From: Trichopria drosophilae
Lineage: Eukaryota; Arthropoda; Insecta; Hymenoptera; Diapriidae
NCBI GenBank assembly: GCA_030407085.1
Contig: CM059586.1
Coordinates: 83,325,501-83,389,500 of the forward strand
Reading direction: 5' to 3'
DNA: 64,000 bases
The position numbers and the translations under genes are program-made. The notes under the pieces were generated by a model. It saw only the letters and a list, made by a program, of their open reading frames with translations. It was not told the DNA's origin and searched no databases. Below are positions 11,113 through 22,979 of this stretch, piece by piece. Each line of letters starts with the position of its first letter. Within the stretch, counting starts at the first letter, position 1.

Positions 11113-11650
11113 ATTGAATTTGGTCACTTCGGGCATAAAAATTACCCTACAGTTTTTCATCAAATGTCGACGTTTCAGACCCTAAGGATCCCAAATCAAC
11201 AATAAAAAAACTTGTGTCCGTGATCTTGTACGTACGTACGTCCGTACGTCCCGTTTTTTGTCTCGCGATAACTCGCGAACGGATAAGCGTATTGACATAA
11301 TTTTTTTTTTCAAATACGCGTCTCGGCCTAACTTAGATCTGATTAGATTTTGGCGCAGATCCATCCGTGCATTACTAAAAAAAATGAACCCCAATTAAGT
11401 TTCTTCATAGTTTTTTGCATTTATTTTGAAAAATACAAATTTTATTAAAAAATATTTCGAACAAAAAAGATAGAGCAAGAAATTCCCTACAAAAAAAGGT
11501 TCTACGCATTTTCTTCCTAAAGTCAACGATAATACCATAAAAACTGGTTTAAAATGCTTATGACTATTGTCTGAAAAAGTATTGAATTTGGTCACCTCGG
11601 CAAAAAAATTACCCTATAGTTTTCCATAAAATTTCGACGTTTCAACCCCC
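11109..11650. repeat. pair of ~70-bp direct repeats with a (TACG)n tract between
   Basis: Copies at 11109-11179 and 11577-11648 share GTATTGAATTTGGTCAC, then TCGG, AAAAATTACCCTA, AGTTTT and TCGACGTTTCA. Between them lie a TACGTACGTACGTCCGTACG tract (about 11229-11248) and TCTCGCGATAACTCGCGAAC. Probably a partly duplicated transposon fragment. Confidence 0.55.
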
Positions 11651-11689
11651 TACCCCCAGAAGTAGTCTTCGACAGCCCCTCGGGCGCGA

Positions 11690-12937
11690 AGTTCTTTCAC
11701 GCCCTTGATACGAAAATAACTATTTGGATATATCTAAAAGATGTCTTATAGTATCTAAAAGATATCCGTCAGAGATCTTTTCGACACTTTCAAGATATCT
11801 TTGACGAATTATATGTATATATATTGTATAAGATCATAATAATACAGACAGTAATTAGTAAAACACAGTAAACATGTAATATGCATCGAATAGTCTATTA
11901 CAATACAAGTGTATGAAGTACGTGTTTTGCAACTTTTGTTTATTAATACTTCGGCTGGCCTGTTGTCGGGGTCGAAGTTTTGAAAATGCTCATTTTCAAT
12001 TTTCATACATAGAAGAAACATTATATTGTTGTAACATATCTATCGAAGCCACTTGGACCTAAATATATGATTGGACCCCCAAATATCAATATAATTTTAT
12101 AATATAATTGAAAGCTGTTAGTAAACAAACGAGTATTAAGGAATAGCCGACTCTACTGCGTCGAAGTTTCTGAGCGAGCGAAGCGAGCGAGGCACCACGC
12201 CTACACTAGTTTTTATTTGTTTTTTCTATCAATAACTGAGTTTTCTAATGACTGATTATATAATAACAAACTGTGAGTATCAAATTGTAATTTTGCATTA
12301 TGAATTATGTACAATGCTAATGATGTCGTACATTTTTATTAAATGACAGATATATATTTTGTCTTATGTCATTCAAAGGATATGTCTTAAATTACAATTT
12401 TCACGAAAAAATAAAAATTATCAGCATTATTAGGTAATAAAAATTAAACATATTAATGAATTTATAGGAAAATTAGGTCATTCAAGAGGTTAATCTAGAT
12501 GCTAATCATTTTAGGGTTCTGCCAACAGGTCATTCAGTATTAACGATCCTATAAAGGGTTTTATGGACAAGTAAGTATCTAAGCCAGTTCTCAGCTCTTA
12601 AGAGGACGCCCCAGTCAACTTTATATAGACCTCCAAATCAATATTTTTAACGTTCAGTAGAGAAATGTTGCTATAAGGAGTTAAGTTCTAGATATTTATA
12701 ATTAGTCATATTATAGTTGCTTTCGTTATTCTAAAGACTGCTTATATTTTTACTAATATTCAAATCTAAGAATAAAAATATCTAAACTGTAAGACATCGT
12801 ATCCAGTCAAAAATAATAAAGGACATGTGATTACTGCAATAACAGAAAACTGATAATTATCGTGAATAAAATTGTGCAAAATTCTTAATTACAACTTTTT
12901 TGACTAAACAGATTAATTTTTATTAAATCTCATTTCA
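11690..12937. other. AT-rich stretch with a GAGCGAGCGAAG tract
   Basis: Imperfect repeats of TATCTAAAAGAT occur at 11733-11800. At 12172-12191 GAGCGAGCGAAGCGAGCGAG is a short GC-rich low-complexity tract. No gene is supported. A 70-codon frame (11809-12021, -) is not convincing. Confidence 0.35.
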
Positions 12938-13039
12938 TTACCCTGCAAGTACGGAACGTAACAGTTATGTAACATTCACGTAATGCTTATATTGTTACAT
13001 AAATGTTACATAACTGTTACTTTTGTGTTTGCAGGGTAA
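12938..13039. mobile_element. ~100-bp palindromic MITE (TTACCCTGCA ends)
   Basis: The ends TTACCCTGCA and TGCAGGGTAA are exact complements. Inside, GTAACAGTTATGTAACATT is mirrored by AATGTTACATAACTGTTAC with an intervening ~15-base loop. No internal coding is possible. The TTA at each end may be target duplication or terminus. Confidence 0.8.
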
Positions 13040-14371
13040 AAGTCAAAATTATTGAACCATTTAAATCAGTATTAAACGTATTATTAACAATAGTTATTAC
13101 ACTGCCAATTATTTATTAAAACAAACCAATTTACAATACCTACGAATAATTAAATATTAATTATGTAACAAATAAAATAAAGACAAATTGAAATATCATT
13201 CAAAAGCGATAAAATTAACAAATAAATTATTAAATGAAACAAATCAAAACGACTTATTGATATAGACAGCTGTGAAAATTACTTGGTACATTCTATTAAA
13301 AAGAATGCGAAATGAAAAATGAATATGTTGTCTACCTTATCAGACAGCAGATTTAAAGCAAATATCTGATAAAGATGCAAGTTCGTTGATACGTATTAAC
13401 ATGGCGTCGACTTATCTTCCCCCTCGAGAGAATGGTTGATTTATAGGCGGAGCATCTGACAAAAGACGCCATCTTAGAGCTCAAAGTCTGACAGCTGTTT
13501 GGAAAGTAAATAACTCACTACAGACATATACCGACATCTAGCAGAAAAGTTGGTAATGCACGATGCGTTCTGTATCCCAGTAAAAACTCACAACAAAACT
13601 TACCGGCGGTTGGAAAGTGATTATCTGATTTGCCGACCGTACCCAAGAATAGTCGACGTTACCGACCTCGAATATCACTGATTCCTACATTACTGTTTTG
13701 ATGATAATACAGTCAACATTTTACCCTTTGTCGGTATTAAAAATTGCTACGATACCTATTGAATGTTAGCTAACCGTACCAAGATAAACTTTCATTCAAA
13801 GAACCTGCAGTCGGTACATTTCATCGTCGTAAGTTCATAACCGACTACTGTTCTTGTAAATTGTAGTTAGTGTATGTAAAATAAAAGTAATTTATTCCGA
13901 AAAAGTATTGTTAAAACTTTTCCAGAAATAAAATGTGTTTTTTATTTATGGCAAATGTTTTGAAACACAATTGGAATTATTCAGTATTATTTAAAAATTT
14001 ATTTTAAAACATGAATTAATACATAAGATATTACGTAGTTGTAAATATATTTATATTTTTTTAGTTATTTGGTAAATAACATGTTTACCAAAAAATGCAT
14101 TTTTAGAAGGTCTCAAATTAGTTGTTAAGAACTTATTGTTTGTTTTTCACAATCACTATTACAAGCAATTATATGGAGTTCGAGTGGGTTCTCCAATGTC
14201 ACCTATAGTGATGCAAATCTGCCTATGAAATTAATTGAGAACATCTTATTAAATAAAATACGATTTAAACTACGTAAACGCGCAAAATAGTATATATACT
14301 ACGATCTGGCGCCTTCTCTCAGTTTTCTAATTTTTAATACGTTTTAGTACTCGTTAACAAGAGACTTTAAG
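13040..14371. other. AT-rich, with a segment of repeated ACCGAC words
   Basis: From 13390 to 13860 the sequence is less AT-rich, and ACCGAC or its complement GTCGGT recurs (about 13530, 13633, 13656, 13718, 13810, 13840). This may be a decayed inverted-repeat element or a site cluster. No gene is supported. Confidence 0.35.
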
Positions 14372-14732
14372 GGGGTTCTAAAGTGCTCGAGTGATAAGGT
14401 AGAAATTGTAACTATAAACCGTAAATAAAAAAAGACTGAATCTATTTTTCGAAATTCGGGCTCTATAAAGGCAATTTTAATTATTATAGTCGGTATCCTA
14501 GTTAATGCCAAGGAAATTAATTGAGAACTGGCCGAGTATTTTCGGAAATAAATGAAAATTCCTTATTTCCGAAAATTCTCAATTAATATCTTTAGTATAT
14601 TCTAGGAAACTATTTATAGTGCTTAGAATTTACCTTACAGAATTCGAATAATAAAAATGTTATTCAGTCATTTTTTATTTATGTTCTTTTAGTAAAATTT
14701 CCTACCTTAGCGGCGGACCACTTTAGAACCCC
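14372..14732. mobile_element. 361-bp palindromic MITE (GGGGTTCTAAAGTG ends)
   Basis: The left arm begins GGGGTTCTAAAGTGCTCG and the right arm ends in its complement. Similarity continues through AAGGTAG, a tract of ATAAATAAAAAA, and TCCTAG to a central ATTAATTGAGAA / TTCTCAATTAAT. Arm length is about 160 bases with moderate divergence. A half-copy is at 9985-10130. Confidence 0.75.
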
Positions 14733-14739
14733 ATAACGC

Positions 14740-15645
14740 CTACATTCGAGCCCTTTAACTTTATACATTTTTGAGGTATACCTGATTTGTTTATTTCGCG
14801 AAAAAAAATAAAAAGTTCGCTACTAAATAAATTTAAAAAAATATCGACATAACATATTTCGTTATTTGCATTTACTGAACAAAAAAAATCTACCTGCCAT
14901 GGGTTTCACCCTTAAATTTTAAAATTTAGGAGAAAATGTACAGTGTTTGCATAAACAGCTTGGATTTGAATCCGGATCAATGCTTTATAAATCCAACTAT
15001 TTTCCAAAAAAGACATGATAACAAACACTTTGATTTTTTATTTTTTACTTTTAATTGACTTAATTTCAATGTTAGAGAATCAAGTCAATGGATGAAGAAT
15101 TCTATTTTTTTAACAGATAAAGATTCTTTTTTTTAAAGATAACAATTTCATCTTTGGAGTTAAAAAAAGTGTATAAAAAAAATGTGGGGTGCAGTATTTT
15201 TTGGTTTCATTAAATAGAAACATTAGATTTTGTTCATTGCAAAATTGCTCAGCTTTTGTTTCAATTGTTTATTTGTTGTTTTTAAATTGAGAATTTACCC
15301 TATGAAATTTAATGCGTAGTTTTTTGGTACATTTTTTCCCTCCTTAATTTTAATAGTTGTGGGTAAACCTGTGGATGGGGGATTTTTGTCAGCAAATGCA
15401 AAAAACTTGGTGTTTAAAGTTAAAAGGAGAACAAGGCTTTTTTCATTTTTAATTAAAAAAATTTCGATTTTACCAAGAAAATTTGTTCAAATTTTTTTTT
15501 TCGGAAAATTCAGAATTTTTGCGACTAAATACGTTATGTCGATTTTTGTTAGATTTTTTATAATTTATTTAAGAGCGAATTTCAATTTTTTTCGCGAAAT
15601 AATAAAATCAGAAAGGGTGTAGAGTTGGAGGGCTCTAATCGGAGG
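14740..15645. mobile_element. ~0.9-kb element with ~110-bp terminal inverted repeats
   Basis: Left-end words GAGCCCTTTAACT, TTATTTCGCGAAAAAAA, AAATAAATTTAAAAAA and ATCGACATAACATATTT are mirrored near 15480-15640 (AAATACGTTATGTCGAT, TTTTTTTCGCGAAATAA, AGTTGGAGGGCTC). It starts within about 10 bases of the end of the 14372-14732 MITE. An 87-codon frame at 15359-15622 begins with GTG, lies partly inside the right repeat and is not supported as a gene. The exact ends are uncertain. Confidence 0.6.
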
Positions 15646-16146
15646 TAAAGTAACTCGTTATCGAGTGAAACATATGAAGAAATGGTAGAAATCGGAGAGT
15701 AGGCGCGAGATCATTGACACTTTCAATTCTGTTAATAAAATGCATGGTTTGGTTTTATTGGCAGAATTAAATTTACTAAAAAAATTGAAATTCATGGTCT
15801 AATTAAATTCCAAGACATACTGTAGTCTTTCGAAAAAACCAATGACTTAATAGACACTGCTTGATCACAAAAATAAGCATGGTCGTCAGGAAGATATTGA
15901 CATTTTATTTCTCACCATAAAAAAACGTGTTATTTATGGATTATTAGCCGGATATATTAAACCTTAAGAAATCGGATTTTAACATAAGTATTTAAAAATT
16001 GTCAAAAAACTTCATTATAAAATAGTTATTCAATTAATCTGATTGATGAACGTATAACCAAAAAATTTCATGAATTTTATAATAATTCAATAAGCAAACA
16101 ACACATCCAACAAACAGAAATTATTAAAATATTGCCTGTGCCTTAA

Positions 16147-17010
16147 CCCTTAGAAGCACTGTGTCCTTTCTGTAGGACACCTTTTTGTAATTCCTTTTTT
16201 TTATTTTTTAATAGAATAACAATTTTTTCTTCCGTATTATTTTTATTATGAATTATTGTGTTAAATTGTTTGTAATGATGAACAATGTATAAAAATAAAG
16301 TGTTTTTTAAAATAGAATGTATGCTGAAAAGAAACCGCCGTTGCGATAAGACGAAACTGGATATTCGGGGGTTTTCGGGGTCGCTCGTTACGAATCTGGC
16401 ATCAGATTTTCAAAAATAAAAATTACGGATCCAAGATAGCCGACCGAAATTTAAAATTTACTTGATCGAGGTGAAACTCAGTACTCGGGATTTCTTCAAG
16501 GTTGATGATGACGAATCTGGCCATAGACTTTCAAAATTCAAAATAACGGAACCAATACGGCGGACCAAAATGTAAAAATTTACTTGATTGAGATGAAACG
16601 GGGTACAAAATGACGGACCGAAATGTAGAAAGTTCTTTGACCGAAATCAAAATGAATAATATTACATTTTCAAGCTAATATTTAGCAGATTCAACAAGCG
16701 GTCGCGAATGCTGAAATTTTATAGTTCGTTTTTTACGACCTCGAAAGCAGTTTACATTTTGGCTGTCATATTGAATCCGTCATTTTGAATTTTTAAAATC
16801 TAAGATTACATTCATAATCTACGATCCCGAAAAATTTCGAGTACTCAGTTTCATCTCGATGAAATAAATTTTGATGGCCATCTTGGATCCGCCAATGATC
16901 CGCTTGAATTTTGAAAATCTGAGGTCAAATTCGTGATCAGCAACCCCGAAAACCCCCGAGTAACAAGTTCAGCTATTTTCCGAGCAAATAAAAATATATG
17001 CTTCAAAGGG
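16147..17010. mobile_element. piggyBac-like foldback element with TTAA target sites
   Basis: TTAA (16143-16146) precedes CCCTTAGAAGCA, and the right end TGCTTCAAAGGG is followed by TTAA (17011-17014). The terminal 12 bases match with one difference. CCCT-type ends with a TTAA duplication are the hallmark of piggyBac-type transposons. Internally, two or more ~130-base units (TACGAATCTG, CAAAATTCAAAA, GGACCRAAATG, GAGATGAAAC) run one way from 16360 to 16640 and are mirrored from 16740 to 16990, with CGTGATCAGCAACCCCGAAA and CCCCCGAGTAAC at the right. It has no transposase frame, so it is non-autonomous. Confidence 0.75.
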
Positions 17011-17019
17011 TTAAGTGGA

Positions 17020-19140
17020 AGGTAAAACTGAAAACAGAGGAGGTTTAAAAAGGAAAATATACATTTAGTGTCTAAACCTACTTTAACAATGCAGAGAAAA
17101 TTAAACCATATAAGGATAATTTACGAGGCTAAAAGCATCCAAAGTGGTCAAATACCAAATACCCAATCTGACAAAGTTATATCGGTCAAACTGAACAAGA
17201 TTAGAAACACGAATAATATAACATAAAAATAATATTAAAGGAGAGGAAAATAAATATACTGAATTAACTACACTCAGGTCAAAATCCTAACAATTGAAAA
17301 AAAAAACATCAAACGAAAGGAAATTGAAAATGATTTTATTACACAAAATGAAAATATACAACGGTTAACATCAGATTTGAAACCTCTAAACTCATTACCA
17401 GTGTATATGATATTTTGTTCAAGATTATTGAAAACTAAATACATCCACTCCTCAACATCGATTATTAATTTCAAATTTTTAATATTAACTATATCCTTTA
17501 AATTCTTTTTCCATGTACATTATGCGACAAAATTTAGATAAAAGAATCGTTTTGTTCTCAACCACCTCAAGCGTAACTCTTAAGTTTTTTTTAACAAAAT
17601 ATAGCATTACTAAACATCTATAATGCTGTTCGAACGGTTGGGTGAAGTTTTGAAAAGAGGAACCGTTATCCTCTCCTGTTAACTTTTTTTTTTAAATAAT
17701 TGAGACTTATTTAATGATCTCATGTGAATCGGGTCTCAAATAATTGGACCGAAAATGTTAAAATATTGTTTCATATATTTTTTATATTTAATACTCTTTA
17801 ATATTTTTAGTATGATGATCGTTGAAACCAAGATATATTTTTCATTTAATTATATTCCATTTAGTTTATCGTTTCTAAATAAATTGTATTACTGGTTCCA
17901 GTAGTTTTTTTTAAATAAATGCAATAACTTTTTATGAATTGCTACTAAATTAAAGTAAGCCGTATACATAACTTTTTTACGAGTATGTGCATTACAAAAC
18001 TATCTAAAAGTACCGAGCTATTGAAACTAAAACATTTTAATTTTCAGTACATTTATTGAAGGTGTTTAAAATAAATACGTTAAATTCTCGATAAGATATA
18101 CTCCATCTTATCTATAATTTTATTAAATTAATGCTAATGAGTGGCCAAGAAGGGGAATTTAATTAACGACAAGTTTATATGCCAGTTGCTTAATTGAAAA
18201 TAATATATCATTCAACTTCAACAACTGAAGTGTAATTATAAATAATTGAAAAATAATATCACAAATGGAAAAATGTAAATAAAAACAATAAAAAAAAGAT
18301 ATATGGAGATAGAACAAAAATAATTACAAGTTCAAATCCTTCATAAGTTTCTGTGTTAACTGGAATTACGACTAATATGTTCATCTAAACAACTTATGTA
18401 TTTTTAGTTGTATTCTGAAATAAATTAAAAAATGTAAATCTTTGTTTCATTCACTGTATTTATATTACCGTCGCCACTGACATTTTCATATGGTGAATTC
18501 TCCAAAACCCAGCCTGTTACAAAACAATTTTTTTGTTGGAAATGTTTGAAAATTATTAATATTTGTGTACTAGAATGTTGCACTTAACTTAAATAATGCT
18601 TTAAATATGAAACTTGAACTGAAGCACTGTTGAGCATTTTCAAGCGACTATTTTAAGGTAACGGTGTTTACGAATTAAAAAAAATGTAATCAAATAACTC
18701 ACAACAATTTTTTAAATAATTCAATAAATTACTAGTGTTTTGATGATAATATATTGCATTTGACATATACAAAATGAGTACTCAAAATGACAGTGGTTGC
18801 AGTGAGTTAACGAAGGTAGAGTCATGAAACATCAATATATAGAAAGTACTTCTAATTAAATGGTATTTTCGGCATTGTAAATGCAAATAAATTTGTTTGA
18901 TGTTATACAAAATCTAAAATCAGACCTAACTAGCTTGCAAAGTCAAGCACTTCAATGCTTAGCCACCTGGTAGTAAAACGTATCTACAAAGCAGCAAAAT
19001 GAAAAAGGGGCGCAAAAATTTGAAATGAATTCATATTCACTGAAGAATTTCATAAATAGTAGGTACACGAGTAATTTAGTGCTCGGGTTATATAAAAAAT
19101 ACAAGTCGACTATTTTAACTTCACGGAGTATAAAAATATG
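17020..19140. other. AT-rich stretch, nothing recognised
   Basis: Very AT-rich, with no open frame above 66 codons and no clear repeat terminus on either strand. Confidence 0.4.
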
Positions 19141-19202
19141 CCAATCGAATATTTACTAGAACTAATAAAATATTTAGTAAATTTAAACAAATATTCGAAT
19201 GG
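19141..19202. repeat. 62-bp imperfect hairpin
   Basis: CCAATCGAATATTT is mirrored by AAATATTCGAATGG, with a partly complementary ACTA...TAGT interior. Probably a small AT-rich foldback remnant. Confidence 0.5.
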
Positions 19203-19297
19203 TATAACTATATGCAAGAAAAACAGATGTGTCATTCAAACATTTATTGAATTGGTCATTTTTTCACTATATCAAATCGCAATTTTAAACAAACGAT

Positions 19298-19549
19298 TTA
19301 TTTAAATAACTTATTTATCTTAATTAACTTAGCTAAAACGTAGGCTCCGTCATCAGCGACCCCCAACACCTGTTTCACCTGGTTTAGCTTATAGGATAAA
19401 TTATTCCAATACAAAATAATATTCGAATAAAATCCAATATATTTTATTATCCATTCAATGGGAATTTGCAATAAATGTAAGGAAGCAATAGTTTGAATGG
19501 CATATTTATTGGTTGCATACGGAGTAAATAATTTATTCACGATAAACAT
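19298..19549 (-). CDS. orphan open frame, 83 codons from first ATG (doubtful)
   Basis: On the minus strand an open frame of about 83 codons from the first ATG has an unexceptional amino-acid mix (it includes YATNKYAIQTIASLHLLQI and ADDGAYVLAKLIKINKLFK) and is less repetitive than most frames here. There is no recognised domain, no convincing splice acceptor in front of it and no poly(A) signal context that decides the matter. It could be a decayed exon or pure chance. Confidence 0.12.
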   Translation of the reverse strand: MFIVNKLFTPYATNKYAIQTIASLHLLQIPIEWIIKYIGFYSNIILYWNNLSYKLNQVKQVLGVADDGAYVLAKLIKINKLFK

Positions 19550-19599
19550 TTGAAACACATATATTTATGCGATATGATATTAACTACGCCATTTCACTG

Positions 19600-20731
19600 A
19601 TAAAAAATTGCAAATCTATATCAGAATACAAATTCGTAACATACCAGTAAAAATGTTGTTCATGCAAGGAAAATTAAGAATACCAACTAACCAAAAAAGT
19701 AAGGAAAACTAAAAAATATAGCATGTTTATTACTTTTAGGAGTTGGAGCAACAACTTCTTTAACTAACTATTTTTTCACAGCATTTTTGTCATTTTGCAT
19801 GTCAATGTTGACAGAGTTACGTTTTTCCATGTTCCACAATTCTTTAGTGGAGACATAGGGTACTTAATTAATAACATTATTGTTGCCTTTGACGTACAAC
19901 TGTATATAATAATTGTAAAACAATTATTTGAAAAGTAAGACAAGGAGCTTTATATGAAATTTTTCACAAAGAACGAAATCTGCCATATGTATGCAATTGT
20001 TAGATTCCCATTACGAAAGTCTTCGTTTGTTTACTTGATTAACCTTAATAATTATGACAAATGTGTCATAGTCCAAGCATCAACTTATTTATGGCCGTAT
20101 ATGATTTATATTTAACCCTAGCTATGATATTATTGATATAGTCAATTATGAATGAAAACATAGGATGTGTGCCTGATAGGTCAGTGTAATGATGGATGTT
20201 AGTTGCGCAATATTTTGCAGACCAATCACATTCAGCGATGAAGCATTAAAACGTAAGAAAAATATTTCCCTACCAAAACAAACTTTACCGCAAAAATTTA
20301 TTACAAATCGATTTAATTACGTCAAATTTGAAGAAACTTCATTTTATGTTGTATTTTATACTAATTCCATTGCGATGTAGTGTGCTGTACTTAAATATGT
20401 AATATTGCAGCTTGAAAAATTAAGCTACCTAAAGGAGGACATATTCTTTAGCCGAACTGAAAAACAATAATATTTCTTCCTTTCTTTTCTGTTATTTTAC
20501 GCCTTCTGAACAAGAAATTCTAACATTCTTTATTAGGATTTAATTATGTTCATGAAGCAGTCAAGATGATTAAAAACGGAGTTACGTTCAAAAGCATATG
20601 TTTATCATTGCTTTACTCTTCATTATCACTTGGTACTATTATTAATGTCTCCCTTTGAACATTTACAGTTAGAATATGGTCCTATAATTAGACAATATCT
20701 TTGAATATCATTTTACAGGCCAATTCAAATC
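19600..20731. other. AT-rich stretch, nothing recognised
   Basis: Short frames only. No repeat end or regulatory motif could be supported. Confidence 0.4.
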
Positions 20732-21249
20732 CACTGAGAGAAATGTTTGCTTGCAGTTAATGTAGTAGCTTCATAGTAAATCTAACAGAAATTAGGTTTC
20801 GATCTTAAGGTAAGGTACTTTATTCTGAAGTTACCGTAATCTGAGATTCGGTTAAATTTGTTATGTTAACAGTTAATATAATAATTTTAAATATTATTGG
20901 AATCATTACGGGACATATTTACGCGCTTACAAGTTCACCGAAATGGAGATAAACAAACGCGGAGTCATTCGATTTTCTGCGAATTGTTCGAGGAATTGTT
21001 GACATGCGTGCGTATGTTCAAACGACAGAATTTAATGTAACCTTTATTAACAGTTATGAACGCTCGGTGAATGTTAAAAAATATACCAGTTAATATACAA
21101 TAACTGTGCTGAGCTGCAGGAATGTTCTGGTATTTTCGTCTCAAAGTTACGTGTCATTTTTTAATTTACAGTTACTTTTTAACTTTATAGTTAAAGTAAG
21201 ACCCTTGAAATTAGCTTACATTAACTATTAGTAAAAAATTGCTCTCAGC
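20732..21249. mobile_element. ~518-bp inverted-repeat element, copy 1 of a three-copy family
   Basis: The ends CACTGAGAGAAATG and AATTGCTCTCAGCG are inverted relatives, as are the subterminal GTTAATGTA and TACATTAACTA. The interior carries several AACAGTTAATA and TTACAGTTAC words. Copy 2 (opposite orientation, split by an insertion) occupies 33058-35044, and a truncated copy 3 lies at about 57540-57850. It has no coding capacity, so it is a non-autonomous DNA element of unknown superfamily. Confidence 0.75.
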
Positions 21250-21575
21250 GCGCGAAACTGAATTTTGTATCAACTTTTATATCTGCTCTAATACTTAAAA
21301 CTAAGTAAAAAACATACGGATTGTTTCAATAAATACATTGCCCAATATCGTAATGAAAAACACCTGATATTTTTCAACTATTTCATTTGGTACATATTAC
21401 AAATTAATTTTTAATATTGTATTAAAATGAATATACCTGATGCAATTTTTGTTCATAGATACGATGATAGAAATTTATAAAAATATGCTATTGAGAACTT
21501 TGCCTCGTATACAAATCAGAAAAACGCTTATGGAAGTGAGCATAACTCAGTTTTTGAGAAATTCTCTTTCATTAT

Positions 21576-21822
21576 TACACTGATAAAAAGATTTATTTGT
21601 CATAAAGAAGGCTCATTTAAATACGCTGGAAGAAACCATTTGTTAACAGAAAACAACTTTAGTTAATAGTTAATTAACATTTGTTAAGAGTAAAATACGT
21701 GTCTTAATTATTAAGAGATGTATTTTAATTATTAACTAAAATTGTTTACTGTTAATAAATGGTTTCTTCCAGCGTATTTAAATAAGCCTTCTTTACGACA
21801 AATAAATCTTTTTATCAGTGTA
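21576..21822. mobile_element. 247-bp palindromic MITE, ~110-bp arms
   Basis: The left arm runs TACACTGATAAAAAGATTTA, then GTCATAAAGAAGGCTCATTT, then ACGCTGGAAGAAACCATTTG. The right arm is its complement with only a few differences (for example CATAAAG against CGTAAAG). Low arm divergence suggests a fairly recent element. Confidence 0.85.
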
Positions 21823-21829
21823 TACTCAT

Positions 21830-22975
21830 CATTAAAAAAATACACCTTTGAATTCATAAAAAATGTTGACTTAAGGGAGTATTTTTCTAAAAATTAAATG
21901 AGAAAGTTACTAAAATAGGCCGAATAAGATTGTTTATACAGCAACATAACCTATGTTGACATTCTCGACTTATACCTATTCTGTTTATATAACTCGTTAG
22001 ATTAAAAGACAAACACGGATTCCACGTCGAATTAGCATACGATTTGTGTTTGTGCTGATAAGTTTTTGGGTATTCGTCCATAAGTACCATTTTAGCACTT
22101 TTACGTCGATGCGTTACCGATCGACTTTATGGCCGCTGAACTTTTTCCAAGTACACGCGTCCAAAATATTATGTATATTAGCAACCATTGCGGAAAATTT
22201 GAATTTTTTGGGATATTTTTAAATTCACGGAACAACCTAAACAACCCAATTATTTCGATTTATAAACTGTATCAAAATTGTTTAATAAAACGGTCCAATA
22301 AATAATAAAGTCTCACATTTCTAAATTCTTAAAAATATTTAATTGTGGTACTACATTTTAGTCCCGTGATAAGCTAGTTTTAAGACTTTTGAAGAATTTT
22401 ACTTTTCAGTCGAACAAGGCTCGTCGAAACCACTTCTATAATGTTATTTTTTATAGGAAGCAGTTCATCGAAAAGTTTTGCCTTTAATTTCTTCGAGATA
22501 AATGCAAGATAATATTGACAAATTAATGAGAAAATTCCTGCCCAGTGTGTGAGTATAATACCATTTCAAAAATGCTTTTCATACCAGGATACCACTTATG
22601 CGCATCAGCAGTACCATTACATACTTGCGCTGATCTTTATAAATCAGTTTAATTCATAATTTTAATTGTTACCGACTTTAGATTTCAGGTTGTAACCCGT
22701 CAAGGCGACAAAACATACTAATTGCGATAGAAAATAGTTAAAAGTATGTCGTGGGCTCGTATCTCGTTTGCTATTGTTTACAATAAGGACCAAAACACAT
22801 TAGATCTAATTATATACTACTAGATGTTCAGCAATAGTCTCTAAAGTTAACTGATATCCTCAACTTCGCAAGTCTTCGATCATTTTCACAGAAAATAGTT
22901 TTTCCGTATAACTTTGAAGGGAATAACGTCAAATTACGCAAGGGAAACCAATAGTTGCTAAAAATTGGATTGCGC
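21830..22975. other. AT-rich stretch, nothing recognised
   Basis: No gene or repeat supported. The longest frame (67 codons, 21887-22090, -) has no features. Confidence 0.4.
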
Positions 22976-22979
22976 TGCC

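Noticed and set aside
15359..15622. 87-codon plus frame
   Set aside because: It begins at GTG, is Phe- and Lys-rich, and overlaps the right inverted repeat of the 14.74-kb element.
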